Positions 1 to 7,070 of a stretch of DNA of 64,000 nt are shown here, piece by piece. The position numbers and the translations under genes were made by a program. Under the pieces are notes generated by a model. It worked only from the letters and a program-made list of their open reading frames with translations. It ran no database searches and was not told the origin of the DNA. The stretch covers positions 620,001-684,000 of the forward strand of contig NZ_JBHTJP010000035.1 in assembly GCF_042676025.1 (NCBI RefSeq), read 5' to 3'. How positions within the stretch are numbered: position 1 is the stretch's first letter; each line of letters opens with the position of its first letter. This stretch comes from Salinimicrobium gaetbulicola. Its GTDB lineage: Bacteria; Bacteroidota; Bacteroidia; Flavobacteriales; Flavobacteriaceae.

Positions 1-339
1 GCTAAAAAGAATACCGATAGCCATGCTCCATCCGAGGGCAGATTCCGGAGTGCTTACAAGTTTCTCCAACTGCGTTTTAAGAATTTCATATGCCTCCTGG
101 GGCATCATCCCTGAAATCTGTGATAATTGGTCCTGTATGCTTTGAGGGTCCATTGCGAGGCCATAAATAGAAACCAGAGCGGCAATCGCCGGGAAAACTG
201 CTAGAAATGAATAAAAGGCTACTCCGGCGGAAATGATAGAAACATTGTTCTCACTTATTTCTTTGAGAACTCTTTTTAGGATTGTTTTCCAACCTGAAAA
301 TTTGATTTTTGATGGCGATGCTAGGATATGTTGATCCAT
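1..339 (-). CDS. YihY/BrkB-family inner membrane protein (3' end cut by window edge)
   Basis: This is the first 113 codons of a protein whose C-terminus lies beyond the left edge. From the ATG at 337-339 (minus strand) it has a short basic N-terminus (KIKFSGWKTILKRVLKEI). The segment SAGVAFYSFLAVFPAIAAL follows and then a helix ending in the motif MDPQSIQDQLSQISGMMP. The pattern of no signal peptide, one early long hydrophobic segment with A-F-Y-S-F-L, and an amphipathic region with P-x-E matches the YihY/virulence factor BrkB family (once misnamed RNase BN). These are polytopic inner membrane proteins of unresolved transport function. The gene is divergent from the repressor gene at 488. Family assignment is by recognition of the N-terminal pattern only. 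Confidence 0.8.
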   Translation of the reverse strand, partial: MDQHILASPSKIKFSGWKTILKRVLKEISENNVSIISAGVAFYSFLAVFPAIAALVSIYGLAMDPQSIQDQLSQISGMMPQEAYEILKTQLEKLVSTPESALGWSMAIGILFS

Positions 340-466
340 AATGGAATTTAAACGAGGTTCTCTCTAATTTAAAGATTCTAGTGCGTTTGATTTTGGAATC
401 ACCTATTAAACAATTGTTAATCGTGAAAATATCATGGAGTTATTCCAAATTTATGCGGAAAAATTC

Positions 467-485
467 CCAAATTGAGTATATTTGG
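467..485. promoter_or_regulatory. inverted repeat overlapping the start of the XRE-S24 gene (candidate autoregulatory operator)
   Basis: CCAAAT (467-472) and ATTTGG (480-485) form a 6-bp dyad with a 7-nt spacer. It sits directly on the start region of the repressor gene. A related half-site, TTCCAAAT, lies at 443-450. A repressor with an HTH commonly binds next to its own start, so this is a plausible operator, but no binding data can be read from the sequence. The same stretch contains TATATTTG (477-484), which resembles a Bacteroidota -7 box. It is too close to the ATG to drive this gene. Confidence 0.35.
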
Positions 486-487
486 AT

Positions 488-1255
488 ATGGGAACAGATG
501 TATCAATAGAAGTAAAACGCTTTAAGCAGGTTAGGGAAGAAAATAACTTCACCCAGGCAGAGTTTGCATCCTTGTTGGGAATCAATAATTCCACTGCAGA
601 TATAGAGCGCGGAAGGACAAAACTTTCAGGAAAGGTCATTGCAGAACTATTAAAGCAATTTGGGATCAATCCGTTGTGGCTTTTTGGAGAAAGTAATCAG
701 AAACATTTACAGGTCAGTAAAGGGGATGTAAGCCCTAAGGTGATCAGCTTGAATTCTTCCGAAAACGAAAATATTGTATTGGTAAATGTAAAAGCGGCTG
801 CCGGTTATCCGCACAATGTGCAGGATGTTGACTGGTACCAGCAATTACCGGCTTTTGATATGCCTTTACCTGAATTCAGAAATGCTACACATCGCGGTTT
901 TCAAATCGAGGGAGATAGTATGCTGCCAAATTTCAGGCCGGGGGAGTGGGTCCTGGGAAAAGGAGTTCCTTCCATAGAAGAGGCCAGCAATAATCGTGTA
1001 TATGTAGTGGTTCTCTATGACTCTGTCCTGGTAAAGAAACTTCAGAAGTTGCCTGATCCTTCTAAGGTGTTATTGATCTCCTTAAATGAGGAATATTTAC
1101 CTATCGAAGTAAATGTAAATGACATACAGGAGTTATGGCAGGTGAACAGTAAGCTTACTTTTAATCTGGATACCCCTTCAGAAAGTGGTTTACTGAAACA
1201 ATTGCAGCAATCTATGGAAGAACTTAAAAGTGAGTTCAAAACCTTTAAACAATAA
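488..1255 (+). CDS. XRE-family HTH repressor with S24 (LexA/CI-like) self-cleavage domain
   Basis: The 255-residue protein starts with an HTH of XRE type (about residues 8-60, containing TQAEFASLLGI and the helix after it). A linker follows and then an S24 peptidase-like domain. The motif KAAAGY near residue 100 is the usual Ala-Gly cleavage site. GDSM supplies the nucleophile Ser144, and VKK near 183 supplies the general-base Lys. This is the architecture of LexA/CI-type repressors that self-cleave upon RecA activation or other signals. I chose the ATG at 488; a TTG two codons upstream is also open. The tail is a short coiled coil. There is no SOS gene next to it, so the regulon is unknown. 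A strong hairpin follows immediately. Confidence 0.85.
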   Translation: MGTDVSIEVKRFKQVREENNFTQAEFASLLGINNSTADIERGRTKLSGKVIAELLKQFGINPLWLFGESNQKHLQVSKGDVSPKVISLNSSENENIVLVNVKAAAGYPHNVQDVDWYQQLPAFDMPLPEFRNATHRGFQIEGDSMLPNFRPGEWVLGKGVPSIEEASNNRVYVVVLYDSVLVKKLQKLPDPSKVLLISLNEEYLPIEVNVNDIQELWQVNSKLTFNLDTPSESGLLKQLQQSMEELKSEFKTFKQ

Positions 1256-1257
1256 AA

Positions 1258-1285
1258 AAACGGCCTGATAAAGTCAGGCCGTTTC
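1258..1285 (+). terminator. intrinsic terminator after the S24 repressor gene
   Basis: An 11-bp perfect stem (AAACGGCCTGA, 1258-1268, with its complement at 1274-1284) has a 5-nt loop. It is preceded by an A-run and followed by T-rich sequence, so it could serve both strands. It begins 2 nt after the stop codon of the repressor gene and separates it from the convergent lipoprotein gene. Confidence 0.85.
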
Positions 1286-1330
1286 TCAAGATCTGTGATC
1301 TTGAAATTGGTTGGTTAAAGTATTATGATA

Positions 1331-1558
1331 TTATAGGTCGTCTGCTGCATCTTCCATTTCTTCAGCTTCTTCCTCCATTTCGTCTGCCATGTCTTCCATT
1401 TCATCTTCCATATCGTCCTCCATGTCATCAGACATTCCATTTTCCTCCATCATTTCCATGTCATCCATGTCGTCTGCTTCTTTTTCTGTATCTCTACAAG
1501 AAATAAAAGAAGTACTTACGGTAAAAAGCAATGCGAATAATAAAACTAATTTTTTCAT
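1331..1558 (-). CDS. small highly acidic lipoprotein
   Basis: The 75-residue protein has a signal peptide and a lipobox ending SFISC, so it should be a lipidated, periplasm- or surface-anchored peptide. The mature part is almost entirely Asp, Glu and Met in short alternating blocks (DDMEDDMEDEME type), with no aromatic residues, and is probably disordered. It shares the motif SCRDT-x-KE after the lipid cysteine with the next upstream gene, so the two are likely paralogues. Both lie on the minus strand 58 nt apart and may be co-transcribed. No function is known to me. A cation- or metal-binding role is only a guess from composition. Confidence 0.7.
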   Translation of the reverse strand: MKKLVLLFALLFTVSTSFISCRDTEKEADDMDDMEMMEENGMSDDMEDDMEDEMEDMADEMEEEAEEMEDAADDL

Positions 1559-1616
1559 CTTTTAAGGTTTTAGGGTTAGTGCCTTTTTACAGGCTTTATA
1601 ATTTTGGACCCGGGGT

Positions 1617-1850
1617 TTAATTATCATCCCCGATTTCGTCAATTTCTTCGTTGATTTCCTTATTTACTTCTTTGTCAACTTCCTTAGCTGTTCGCTCAAG
1701 AATGCCTTCTCTTTCTTCAGGCTCTTCTACTTTTTCAACTTCTACTTTTTCAACTTCACGCACAACTTCTTTTTCTTTAACGGTGTCGCGACAGGAAGTC
1801 AATAAAAATGATCCGAAAATCAATAAAACGAACACTTTTGAAATTCTCAT
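1617..1850 (-). CDS. small charged lipoprotein, paralogue of the neighbouring acidic lipoprotein
   Basis: The 77-residue protein has a signal peptide (residues 1-19) and lipobox LLTSC. It continues with CRDTVKEK and then a heptad-like run of V-E-K/V-E-R/K-E repeats, predicting a single charged helix or coiled coil, and ends in acidic residues. The mature N-terminus CRDT is shared with the product encoded at 1331-1558, although the low-complexity bodies differ (Lys/Glu/Val against Asp/Glu/Met). It is the first gene of the probable two-gene unit. Function is unknown. Confidence 0.65.
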   Translation of the reverse strand: MRISKVFVLLIFGSFLLTSCRDTVKEKEVVREVEKVEVEKVEEPEEREGILERTAKEVDKEVNKEINEEIDEIGDDN

Positions 1851-2014
1851 AGATTTGGTTTTAATGTTTCTAATCAGCCAATTTATAAAATCCTTTTTCT
1901 GGCACGGTTGTATTTAATAAAAATTTAATAACTAATGTCAACGGTTATTTAATTTACATGAAAAAAAGTGGAATTTTTCATATAATATTTAGATAAGCAG
2001 TAATTTGATTGAAA

Positions 2015-2413
2015 CTAATACGGGTTTAAAAGATATTGCACCTTATTGTGTAAATGCTCACATGCCTCCTTGGAAAGAGGCTTTTCTAAATAGTCTATTA
2101 CCTGGGGATAATTTTCAGCTTTTTTGCGGTCACTTGAATTTATTGAAGAGGTGACCATGGCAACATAAACATTTTTGTCGCATTTTTCAGAAGTAATTCT
2201 GTCCAAAAAATCCCAGCCATTCATGGAAGGCATGTTTATGTCGAGAAGTACCAGGATAGGATCCGGTGATTGCCTGTCACATAAATACGAAAATGCTTCA
2301 AAGGCATTATCAAAGCAATGTAGGGGTGAAGGAAGCTGACTTTTTTCAACCAGAATCTTATGTAGGAAGAGGACGACTGCATCGTCATCTATAATTACAA
2401 TATCGGTGTTCAT
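2015..2413 (-). CDS. single-domain CheY-like response regulator
   Basis: The 132-residue protein is a stand-alone receiver domain. The acidic pocket is at D9-D11, the phospho-acceptor Asp58 lies in VLLDINMP, the conserved Thr is T88 in VAMVTSS, and Lys111 is in the EKP motif. There is no output domain, so it would act by phosphotransfer or protein contact. No histidine kinase is adjacent. The NMPSMNGWDFL signature is typical of the Rcp1-like receivers common in Bacteroidota that pair with phytochrome or PAS kinases. The cognate kinase cannot be assigned. Confidence 0.85.
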   Translation of the reverse strand: MNTDIVIIDDDAVVLFLHKILVEKSQLPSPLHCFDNAFEAFSYLCDRQSPDPILVLLDINMPSMNGWDFLDRITSEKCDKNVYVAMVTSSINSSDRKKAENYPQVIDYLEKPLSKEACEHLHNKVQYLLNPY

Positions 2414-2440
2414 GTGTAGGGCGAACTATATAAGACCAGG

Positions 2441-2461
2441 GGCTTCAGTTTGCCAGAAGCC
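2441..2461. other. hairpin between the DUF456 and receiver genes
   Basis: GGCTTC (2441-2446) and GAAGCC (2456-2461) make a perfect 6-bp stem with a 9-nt loop, about 30 nt upstream of the receiver gene and downstream of the DUF456 gene on the same strand. There is no clear U-tract in the minus direction, so it is a weak terminator candidate or a leader structure. Confidence 0.3.
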
Positions 2462-2519
2462 TCATATTTATTTGGATCTAAAGATAAAAAAATATTAAAC
2501 CGGGTCAAGAATAATAGTT

Positions 2520-3023
2520 TTAAATAGCGAAAATATCACTTCTGAGCTCCCAGATCTTGAAAATGAACAATAGAAGATAGATTACGGTGACCACAAATTC
2601 CATAAAGCTGGACGCTAAAAGGCCTATAAATGATCCGGAAGCTGCTTTCAGGGCCGTGCGGGAATCAGATTTATTTATGATCTCTCCAATATAGGCTCCA
2701 ACAAACGGACCTATTAAAATGGCAAAGGGAATAGGTGTGAAGATCCCAATTACTAATCCTAAACTGGCTCCTATCATCCCAAATTTACTTCCGCCAAGAT
2801 ATTTCGTGCCCAACGCGGGAATAGCATACTGTAAAGCGAAAATGATAAGAGTTATTAATAAAGTTATCCCAAGGAACGTATAATTCATTGGAATGGCTGT
2901 TGTGAAGTGTAATAGCAGAAGTCCTGCCCAGCTTAAAGGTATGCCGGGGAGCATTGGTAGAAAGCTTCCCAGTACACCTACTATTATTAATACACCGGCC
3001 AGAATAATTAAAATAAGATCCAT
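2520..3023 (-). CDS. DUF456-family membrane protein
   Basis: The 167-residue, very hydrophobic protein has about five membrane segments. The N-terminus MDLILIILAG and the motif GSFLPMLPGIPLSW are the hallmark of DUF456, a family of glycine-rich inner membrane proteins of unknown function. The GPFVGAYIGE motif in the second half is the second repeat of the family. The frame stays open 14 codons further upstream, but the ATG at 3021-3023 gives the conserved family N-terminus. The gene is divergent from the blaI-like gene, so its promoter may overlap the dyads at 3071-3104. Confidence 0.85.
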   Translation of the reverse strand: MDLILIILAGVLIIVGVLGSFLPMLPGIPLSWAGLLLLHFTTAIPMNYTFLGITLLITLIIFALQYAIPALGTKYLGGSKFGMIGASLGLVIGIFTPIPFAILIGPFVGAYIGEIINKSDSRTALKAASGSFIGLLASSFMEFVVTVIYLLLFIFKIWELRSDIFAI

Positions 3024-3070
3024 ATCTAAAATTTGCCGGAAGATAGCAAAATAGATGAAAATCAACTTTT

Positions 3071-3112
3071 AAACTAAATCCTTAGTTTAACTAAAAATTT
3101 AGTTTATATTTG
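3071..3112 (+). promoter_or_regulatory. two adjacent dyads plus -7 box upstream of the BlaI-type repressor gene
   Basis: AAACTAA (3071-3077) pairs with TTAGTTT (3082-3088), and AACTAAA (3089-3095) pairs with TTTAGTT (3098-3104). These are two back-to-back dyads sharing the ACTAA/TTAGT half-site. The second runs straight into TATATTTG (3105-3112), a perfect Bacteroidota -7 element, 43 nt before the blaI-like ATG. BlaI/MecI repressors bind dyads overlapping their own promoter, so the arrangement predicts autorepression and perhaps control of the divergent DUF456 gene. Confidence 0.7.
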
Positions 3113-3154
3113 TGTTACTCCTATCATTCTGGTAGTCAGTAAAAATGAATTCTT

Positions 3155-3511
3155 ATGAAACAGTTGACCAAAGCAGAAGAAGAGATCATGCAGATCCTTT
3201 GGGATCTTAAAGAAGCAAATGTGGCATTAGTGATAGATCAGATGCCAGATCCCAAACCGGCATACAATACAGTTTCTACTATTATTCGCATTCTGGAGAC
3301 CAAAAATTTCGTGGATCACCGAAAAGAAGGAAAGGGGTATGTATATTTTCCTGTGATCCAAAAAGAAGTTTACACAGATCAAAGCGTTAATAAACTTATA
3401 GATAATTACTTCAATGGTTCCTTCAAAAGCATGGTTTCCTTTTTTATGAAGAAGAACAAAATGGATACTAAAGAACTGGAGGCAATTTTAAAGGAAATGA
3501 ATAAAAAGTAA
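3155..3511 (+). CDS. BlaI/MecI/CopY-family transcriptional repressor
   Basis: The 118-residue protein is a winged-helix repressor of the Penicillinase_R family. It opens with LTKAEEEIMQILW, continues with the recognition region YNTVSTIIRILE and the wing RKEGKGYVYFP, and ends in a C-terminal dimerisation helix (FMKKNKMDTKELEAILKEM). It lies 5 nt upstream of an M56 sensor peptidase gene, the classic repressor-sensor pair in which the peptidase signals repressor inactivation. In Bacteroidota such pairs are common and often not linked to beta-lactam resistance. No beta-lactamase gene is nearby. The double dyad upstream fits autoregulation. Confidence 0.92.
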   Translation: MKQLTKAEEEIMQILWDLKEANVALVIDQMPDPKPAYNTVSTIIRILETKNFVDHRKEGKGYVYFPVIQKEVYTDQSVNKLIDNYFNGSFKSMVSFFMKKNKMDTKELEAILKEMNKK

Positions 3512-3516
3512 TCCTG

Positions 3517-5016
3517 ATGACACAGTATATTCTACAATTAATTCTATTTCAACTGGTATTTTTACTGGTCTATGAGTTCTTGTTGAAGAAAGAGACCTTT
3601 TTTAATTACAACAGAGCCTATTTATTGCTTACTACTGTATTAGCCGGAATTCTGCCTTTTCTGAAATTCGGATTTTTGCGGGAAGCAATTCCTGCGGAAG
3701 CGATGGTTATGTTACCTGAAGTCGTAATTGGCGAAAGTAATAAGCTGATCTCCACCTCTTCTTCAGCGGCAATCGAAAATTCATTTGAAGTGAGCTGGTG
3801 GTTAGTTACTTATTTAGGAGGAGTAATGGTAAGCCTTATTCTATTTCTTGTAAAATTCCGAAGCCTTCTAAAGTTGTATAGATTTAAGTCAATAAGGCTT
3901 AATGAGAATACCCGCCTGGTAGAAGTGCCTGATTCTACAATAGCGTGTACTTTCTATAATACCATCTTTTTAGGAGACAAGATCAAAGAAGAAAGAGACC
4001 AAATTCTTTCTCATGAACTGGTGCATGTCAAGCAAAAACATACCGTGGACCTGCTATTTTTTGAGATTCTGAAAATAGTAATTTGGTTCAATCCGCTTAT
4101 TTACATATACCAGTCCCTGATCTCAACCTTGCATGAATTCATCGCCGATGCCGGAGTTGTCAAAAAAGTTGAAAAGCAAGAATATTTTCAGCAACTGTTA
4201 AACACAGCATTCAATACAAGGGATATTTCATTCATCAATCAATTTTTTAATCATTCAATCATCAAAAAACGAATAATCATGTTACAAAAATCAAGATCAA
4301 CAGGTATTTCAAAATTCAAGTTTTTAATCATTGTGCCGCTAATGCTGGCTATGCTCACTTATGTCTCCTGTGCACAGGAGAATAGCGTAAGTGTAAGTGA
4401 AAATGATTTGGATCCAACTGCAGGTTCAGGAGTGCTTTCTATAAAAGTTACCGATCTTAAAAATCAGACTTCGGAAGAAAAATCAAAAGTGGAAACTGCT
4501 GTAGCCACTTTAAAAGCCGGCGACGTCTATGAAAAAGTATTGATCACCGATGGAGTGAAAACCATTGAATTTACGATCGATCCTGACACCGGGAAAGAAA
4601 GAATTATGGTTAAGAACAATTCCGGCGAAAAATCCTCGGTCAAAGGAACATCCAAAGATCTGGTTGCTTTCAGTGAAATAAATGAGGTGCCGGTTTATCC
4701 CGGTTGTGAAGGGCTGACTACCAATGAAGATCGAAAAGCATGTTTCTCTGAGAACATCGCTGCTCATGTAAGTTCGAATTTCAATATTAAAATTGGGAAA
4801 GAACTGGGGCTTACCAGTATAAACAGAGTGTTTGTACAGTTCAAAATAAATATTGACGGAAGTATTGAGGTCGTAAAAGCGAATGCTCCCCATGAGGCTC
4901 TTGAGGCAGAAGCCGTACGGGTGGTTAATGAACTGCCGCAGATGAAGCCTGGTAAAAATAATGGGGAAGAGGTCGCAGTGCTTTATACCCTTCCAATTTC
5001 GTTTGTAGTAAACTAA
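3517..5016 (+). CDS. M56 (BlaR1-like) membrane metallopeptidase with C-terminal TonB-like domain
   Basis: The 499-residue protein has N-terminal membrane helices (about 5-22, 35-50 and 93-113) and a cytoplasmic zinc peptidase region with HELVH at 166-170 and the third-ligand motif EFIAD near 208. A fourth helix follows at about 268-285. The rest (about 290-499) is extracytoplasmic and ends in a TonB_C-like domain (VFVQFKINIDGSIEV to the C-terminus). BlaR1 proper has a penicillin-binding sensor here. The TonB_C-type sensor is the Bacteroidota variant and its ligand is unknown. The ATG lies 5 nt after the repressor stop. The region around 370-400, with YPGCEG and ACFSENIA, recurs in the lipoprotein encoded at 6591. 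Confidence 0.9.
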   Translation: MTQYILQLILFQLVFLLVYEFLLKKETFFNYNRAYLLLTTVLAGILPFLKFGFLREAIPAEAMVMLPEVVIGESNKLISTSSSAAIENSFEVSWWLVTYLGGVMVSLILFLVKFRSLLKLYRFKSIRLNENTRLVEVPDSTIACTFYNTIFLGDKIKEERDQILSHELVHVKQKHTVDLLFFEILKIVIWFNPLIYIYQSLISTLHEFIADAGVVKKVEKQEYFQQLLNTAFNTRDISFINQFFNHSIIKKRIIMLQKSRSTGISKFKFLIIVPLMLAMLTYVSCAQENSVSVSENDLDPTAGSGVLSIKVTDLKNQTSEEKSKVETAVATLKAGDVYEKVLITDGVKTIEFTIDPDTGKERIMVKNNSGEKSSVKGTSKDLVAFSEINEVPVYPGCEGLTTNEDRKACFSENIAAHVSSNFNIKIGKELGLTSINRVFVQFKINIDGSIEVVKANAPHEALEAEAVRVVNELPQMKPGKNNGEEVAVLYTLPISFVVN

Positions 5017-5025
5017 ACAACAATA

Positions 5026-5055
5026 AAGGTCGAAGAAAGTCTTCGGCCTTTTATA
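5026..5055 (+). terminator. terminator after the M56 gene
   Basis: AAGGTCGAAGA (5026-5036) pairs with TCTTCGGCCTT (5040-5050) over 11 positions with one G-T pair and a 3-nt loop. The right arm runs into a T-rich tail. It starts about 10 nt after the M56 stop codon and precedes the TlpA-like gene by only a few bases, so some read-through into that gene is possible. Confidence 0.75.
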
Positions 5056-5064
5056 ATTTCTAGA

Positions 5065-6423
5065 ATGAGATATTTTTATTTTTTTATTTCGCTTTTGGTC
5101 TTTACTTCCTGTCAGCAAGAAGATGCACCTTCCCGCGTAATTATTTCCGGAAATCTCGGTGATGTTAACGCTGATTCGATAACACTTCAGACTAATCGTG
5201 AGTTGAAATTTTATGATCAACCAATTATTTCCGAAGAATTGAAAATTCAGGAAAATAAATCTTTTAGAGATACCCTTGAACTGCCCGCAGGACATTACGT
5301 TCTGGAAGCAGGAGATATTAAACGCAGCCTCTATCTTAAACCGGGTTATGATATTCACCTGAACTTTGAGAATTCAGAAATGGAAATTTCAGGAAATGGG
5401 GATAAGGAGAACCAATATTTGCAAGCCAGGGAGAATTTGAAAGAAAAATTAAGAGGCTATAATTCTTATCAGTATTACTCTAAACTCCCGGAAGAGAAAT
5501 TTTTAAAATCCGTCGACTCTATTGAAACTCTCAATTTAGAGTTGATCGCTGAATATGAAGGAATAGATAACCGGCTGAAAACTACCGAAAAGAACTGGGT
5601 AAAAGTTGCCAGAGTTGATAAACTTAGAATGTACCCTTTAGCCCGGGCACGTTTCGTAGATCCAACCTACATCCCTTCTCCGGGGTATCCTGATGCCTGG
5701 GAAGGCGTAGATGTTAATGACGAAAAACTATTGGACGTGAGCCTCTTCGCGATGCTTATGTTAACCTCCAGTGGTAAGGAGGCAAAAGAACTGGGAATGG
5801 AACGTTGGGAATATATATTTTCTGATGATTATCCTGTTAAGAACGCAAAAATTAAACAGGAAATTCTCTACCTCGCCGGACTGTATACCATGTCTAGCTT
5901 TAACAATGTAGATGAATTTCACGCCAAAGCCAGGTCTGTGATCACCAATGACAAAAAGTGGGCGGTAATAGACCAGAAATTTAAAGATGTCACTCGTTTA
6001 GAGAAGGGCAGGCCGGCACCTGAGTTTGAGTTGAAGAATATGCAGGGAAAAAATATTTCACTTGAGGATCTAAAAGGCAATATCGTGTATCTTGATTTTT
6101 GGGCTAGCTGGTGCAGGCCGTGTATCGAAGAAATGCCGGCTTTTAAAAAACTTCAGAATGAATTCGCCTCGAGTAATATTAAGTTTGTCTCAATCGGGAT
6201 TGAAAGTAAAAAGGAGAGCTTGGAAAAATTGATCGAGGCTCAAGGCCTGGAAGGAATTCACCTTTTTGACCCGGATAAGGAAGAGGACCTTAAAAAAAGG
6301 TATAATGTGGAAGGCATTCCTCATTATGTTCTTATTGACACCGACGGAAAAATGATCGAGAAAAGGGCAAAAAGACCTTCAGATCCTGCCTTAAAAACCC
6401 AACTTTCAGAACTTTTGAATTAA
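5065..6423 (+). CDS. TlpA-type thioredoxin-fold lipoprotein
   Basis: The 452-residue protein starts with a lipoprotein signal peptide (lipobox FTSC, Cys16). A beta-rich N-terminal domain resembling DUF4369 and a helical middle lead to a C-terminal redoxin/TlpA domain (about 315-452). The active site is WASWCRPC, with cysteines 350 and 353, and a cis-Pro region lies in EGIPHYV. It should be an extracytoplasmic, membrane-anchored thiol-disulfide reductase or oxidase, as in the resA/tlpA group. It follows the M56 gene closely, and the two could be linked functionally through the periplasm, but this is inference. Length and domain order are typical of Bacteroidota TlpA proteins. Confidence 0.9.
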   Translation: MRYFYFFISLLVFTSCQQEDAPSRVIISGNLGDVNADSITLQTNRELKFYDQPIISEELKIQENKSFRDTLELPAGHYVLEAGDIKRSLYLKPGYDIHLNFENSEMEISGNGDKENQYLQARENLKEKLRGYNSYQYYSKLPEEKFLKSVDSIETLNLELIAEYEGIDNRLKTTEKNWVKVARVDKLRMYPLARARFVDPTYIPSPGYPDAWEGVDVNDEKLLDVSLFAMLMLTSSGKEAKELGMERWEYIFSDDYPVKNAKIKQEILYLAGLYTMSSFNNVDEFHAKARSVITNDKKWAVIDQKFKDVTRLEKGRPAPEFELKNMQGKNISLEDLKGNIVYLDFWASWCRPCIEEMPAFKKLQNEFASSNIKFVSIGIESKKESLEKLIEAQGLEGIHLFDPDKEEDLKKRYNVEGIPHYVLIDTDGKMIEKRAKRPSDPALKTQLSELLN

Positions 6424-6449
6424 TCTTCATTAAATCTCATTTATTTAAA

Positions 6450-6495
6450 AAGATCCGGAATTTACCCTGTTGTAATTCCGGATCTTCCATTTTAA
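6450..6495 (+). terminator. terminator after the TlpA-like gene
   Basis: A perfect 13-bp stem joins AAGATCCGGAATT (6450-6462) to its complement (6474-6486) with an 11-nt loop, followed by CCATTTT. It lies 27 nt downstream of the stop codon. Confidence 0.8.
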
Positions 6496-6537
6496 GAGGG
6501 GAGATTTATAGATCCTGTTATTCACAGGCTAACCGGC

Positions 6538-6567
6538 TTGAGATTAAGCTCTTTTTCACTATTTTTG
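6538..6567 (+). promoter_or_regulatory. consensus Bacteroidota promoter for the lipoprotein gene at 6591
   Basis: TTG (6538-6540), a 19-nt spacer and TATTTTTG (6560-6567) match the -33/-7 consensus of Bacteroidota primary sigma factor promoters exactly. The start codon is 23 nt downstream, implying a leader of about 15-18 nt. The gene is therefore probably transcribed independently of the TlpA-like gene. Confidence 0.7.
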
Positions 6568-6590
6568 AATCTCACAGTCAGTTAACCTGC

Positions 6591-7067
6591 ATGAAGAAAA
6601 CTTTACTTTTTGTTTTTTTATTAAGCCTGACCTCCTGCGAATATTTCGAGACCCGAAAGGTCACTTCAGAAGAGATCCTTTCTGAAGAGACAAAGGAACT
6701 TAACTGGCAGGAAGTTGACCAGTACCCGGCCTTCGAGGAATGCAGGGAAGTGCTGGAATCTGATGCCGCAAAGGCTTGCTTCGGAAATAAGGTAGCCAGT
6801 TATTTTTATGCCCGGTTAGAATCAAAACAACCGGTGGTTACTGAAGCCCTGAACGATACCCTGTATCTATATCTGAAAATTTCCGAAAAAGGGATTCCCG
6901 CGATCGATTCTATGGAAGTAGATTCTTTGGTAGTTGCTCAACTCCCGGAGATCAGGTCCTGGCTTACCCAAAGTGTAGATTCCTTACCTAAGATCTACCC
7001 GGCAACAAAAAGAGGAATTCCTGTAGTGACTACTTTCAAAATGCCGATCGTTATCCAGGCGGAATAA
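6591..7067 (+). CDS. small lipoprotein resembling the extracytoplasmic domain of the nearby M56 protein
   Basis: The 158-residue protein has a lipoprotein signal peptide with lipobox SLTSC (Cys16). The mature part has YPAFEECREV, then an ACFGNKVASY motif, and later the pattern LYLYLKISEKGIP-ID. The same order (YPGCEG, ACFSENIAAH, FVQFKINIDGSI) is present in the C-terminal TonB_C-like region of the M56 protein encoded at 3517-5016. It therefore looks like a free-standing, lipid-anchored copy of that domain. A role as competitor, ligand carrier or partner of the M56 sensor is inference. It is convergent with the gene at 7071, only 3 nt apart. Confidence 0.7.
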   Translation: MKKTLLFVFLLSLTSCEYFETRKVTSEEILSEETKELNWQEVDQYPAFEECREVLESDAAKACFGNKVASYFYARLESKQPVVTEALNDTLYLYLKISEKGIPAIDSMEVDSLVVAQLPEIRSWLTQSVDSLPKIYPATKRGIPVVTTFKMPIVIQAE

Positions 7068-7070
7068 GGT

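Noticed and set aside
477..484. TATATTTG as promoter of the S24 gene
   Set aside because: It would place the transcript start after the ATG and after the first codons that encode the conserved N-terminus.
4510..5358. 282-codon minus-strand open frame
   Set aside because: It lies opposite the M56 and TlpA-like genes, covers the terminator, and its translation has no family pattern. Both plus-strand genes are well supported.
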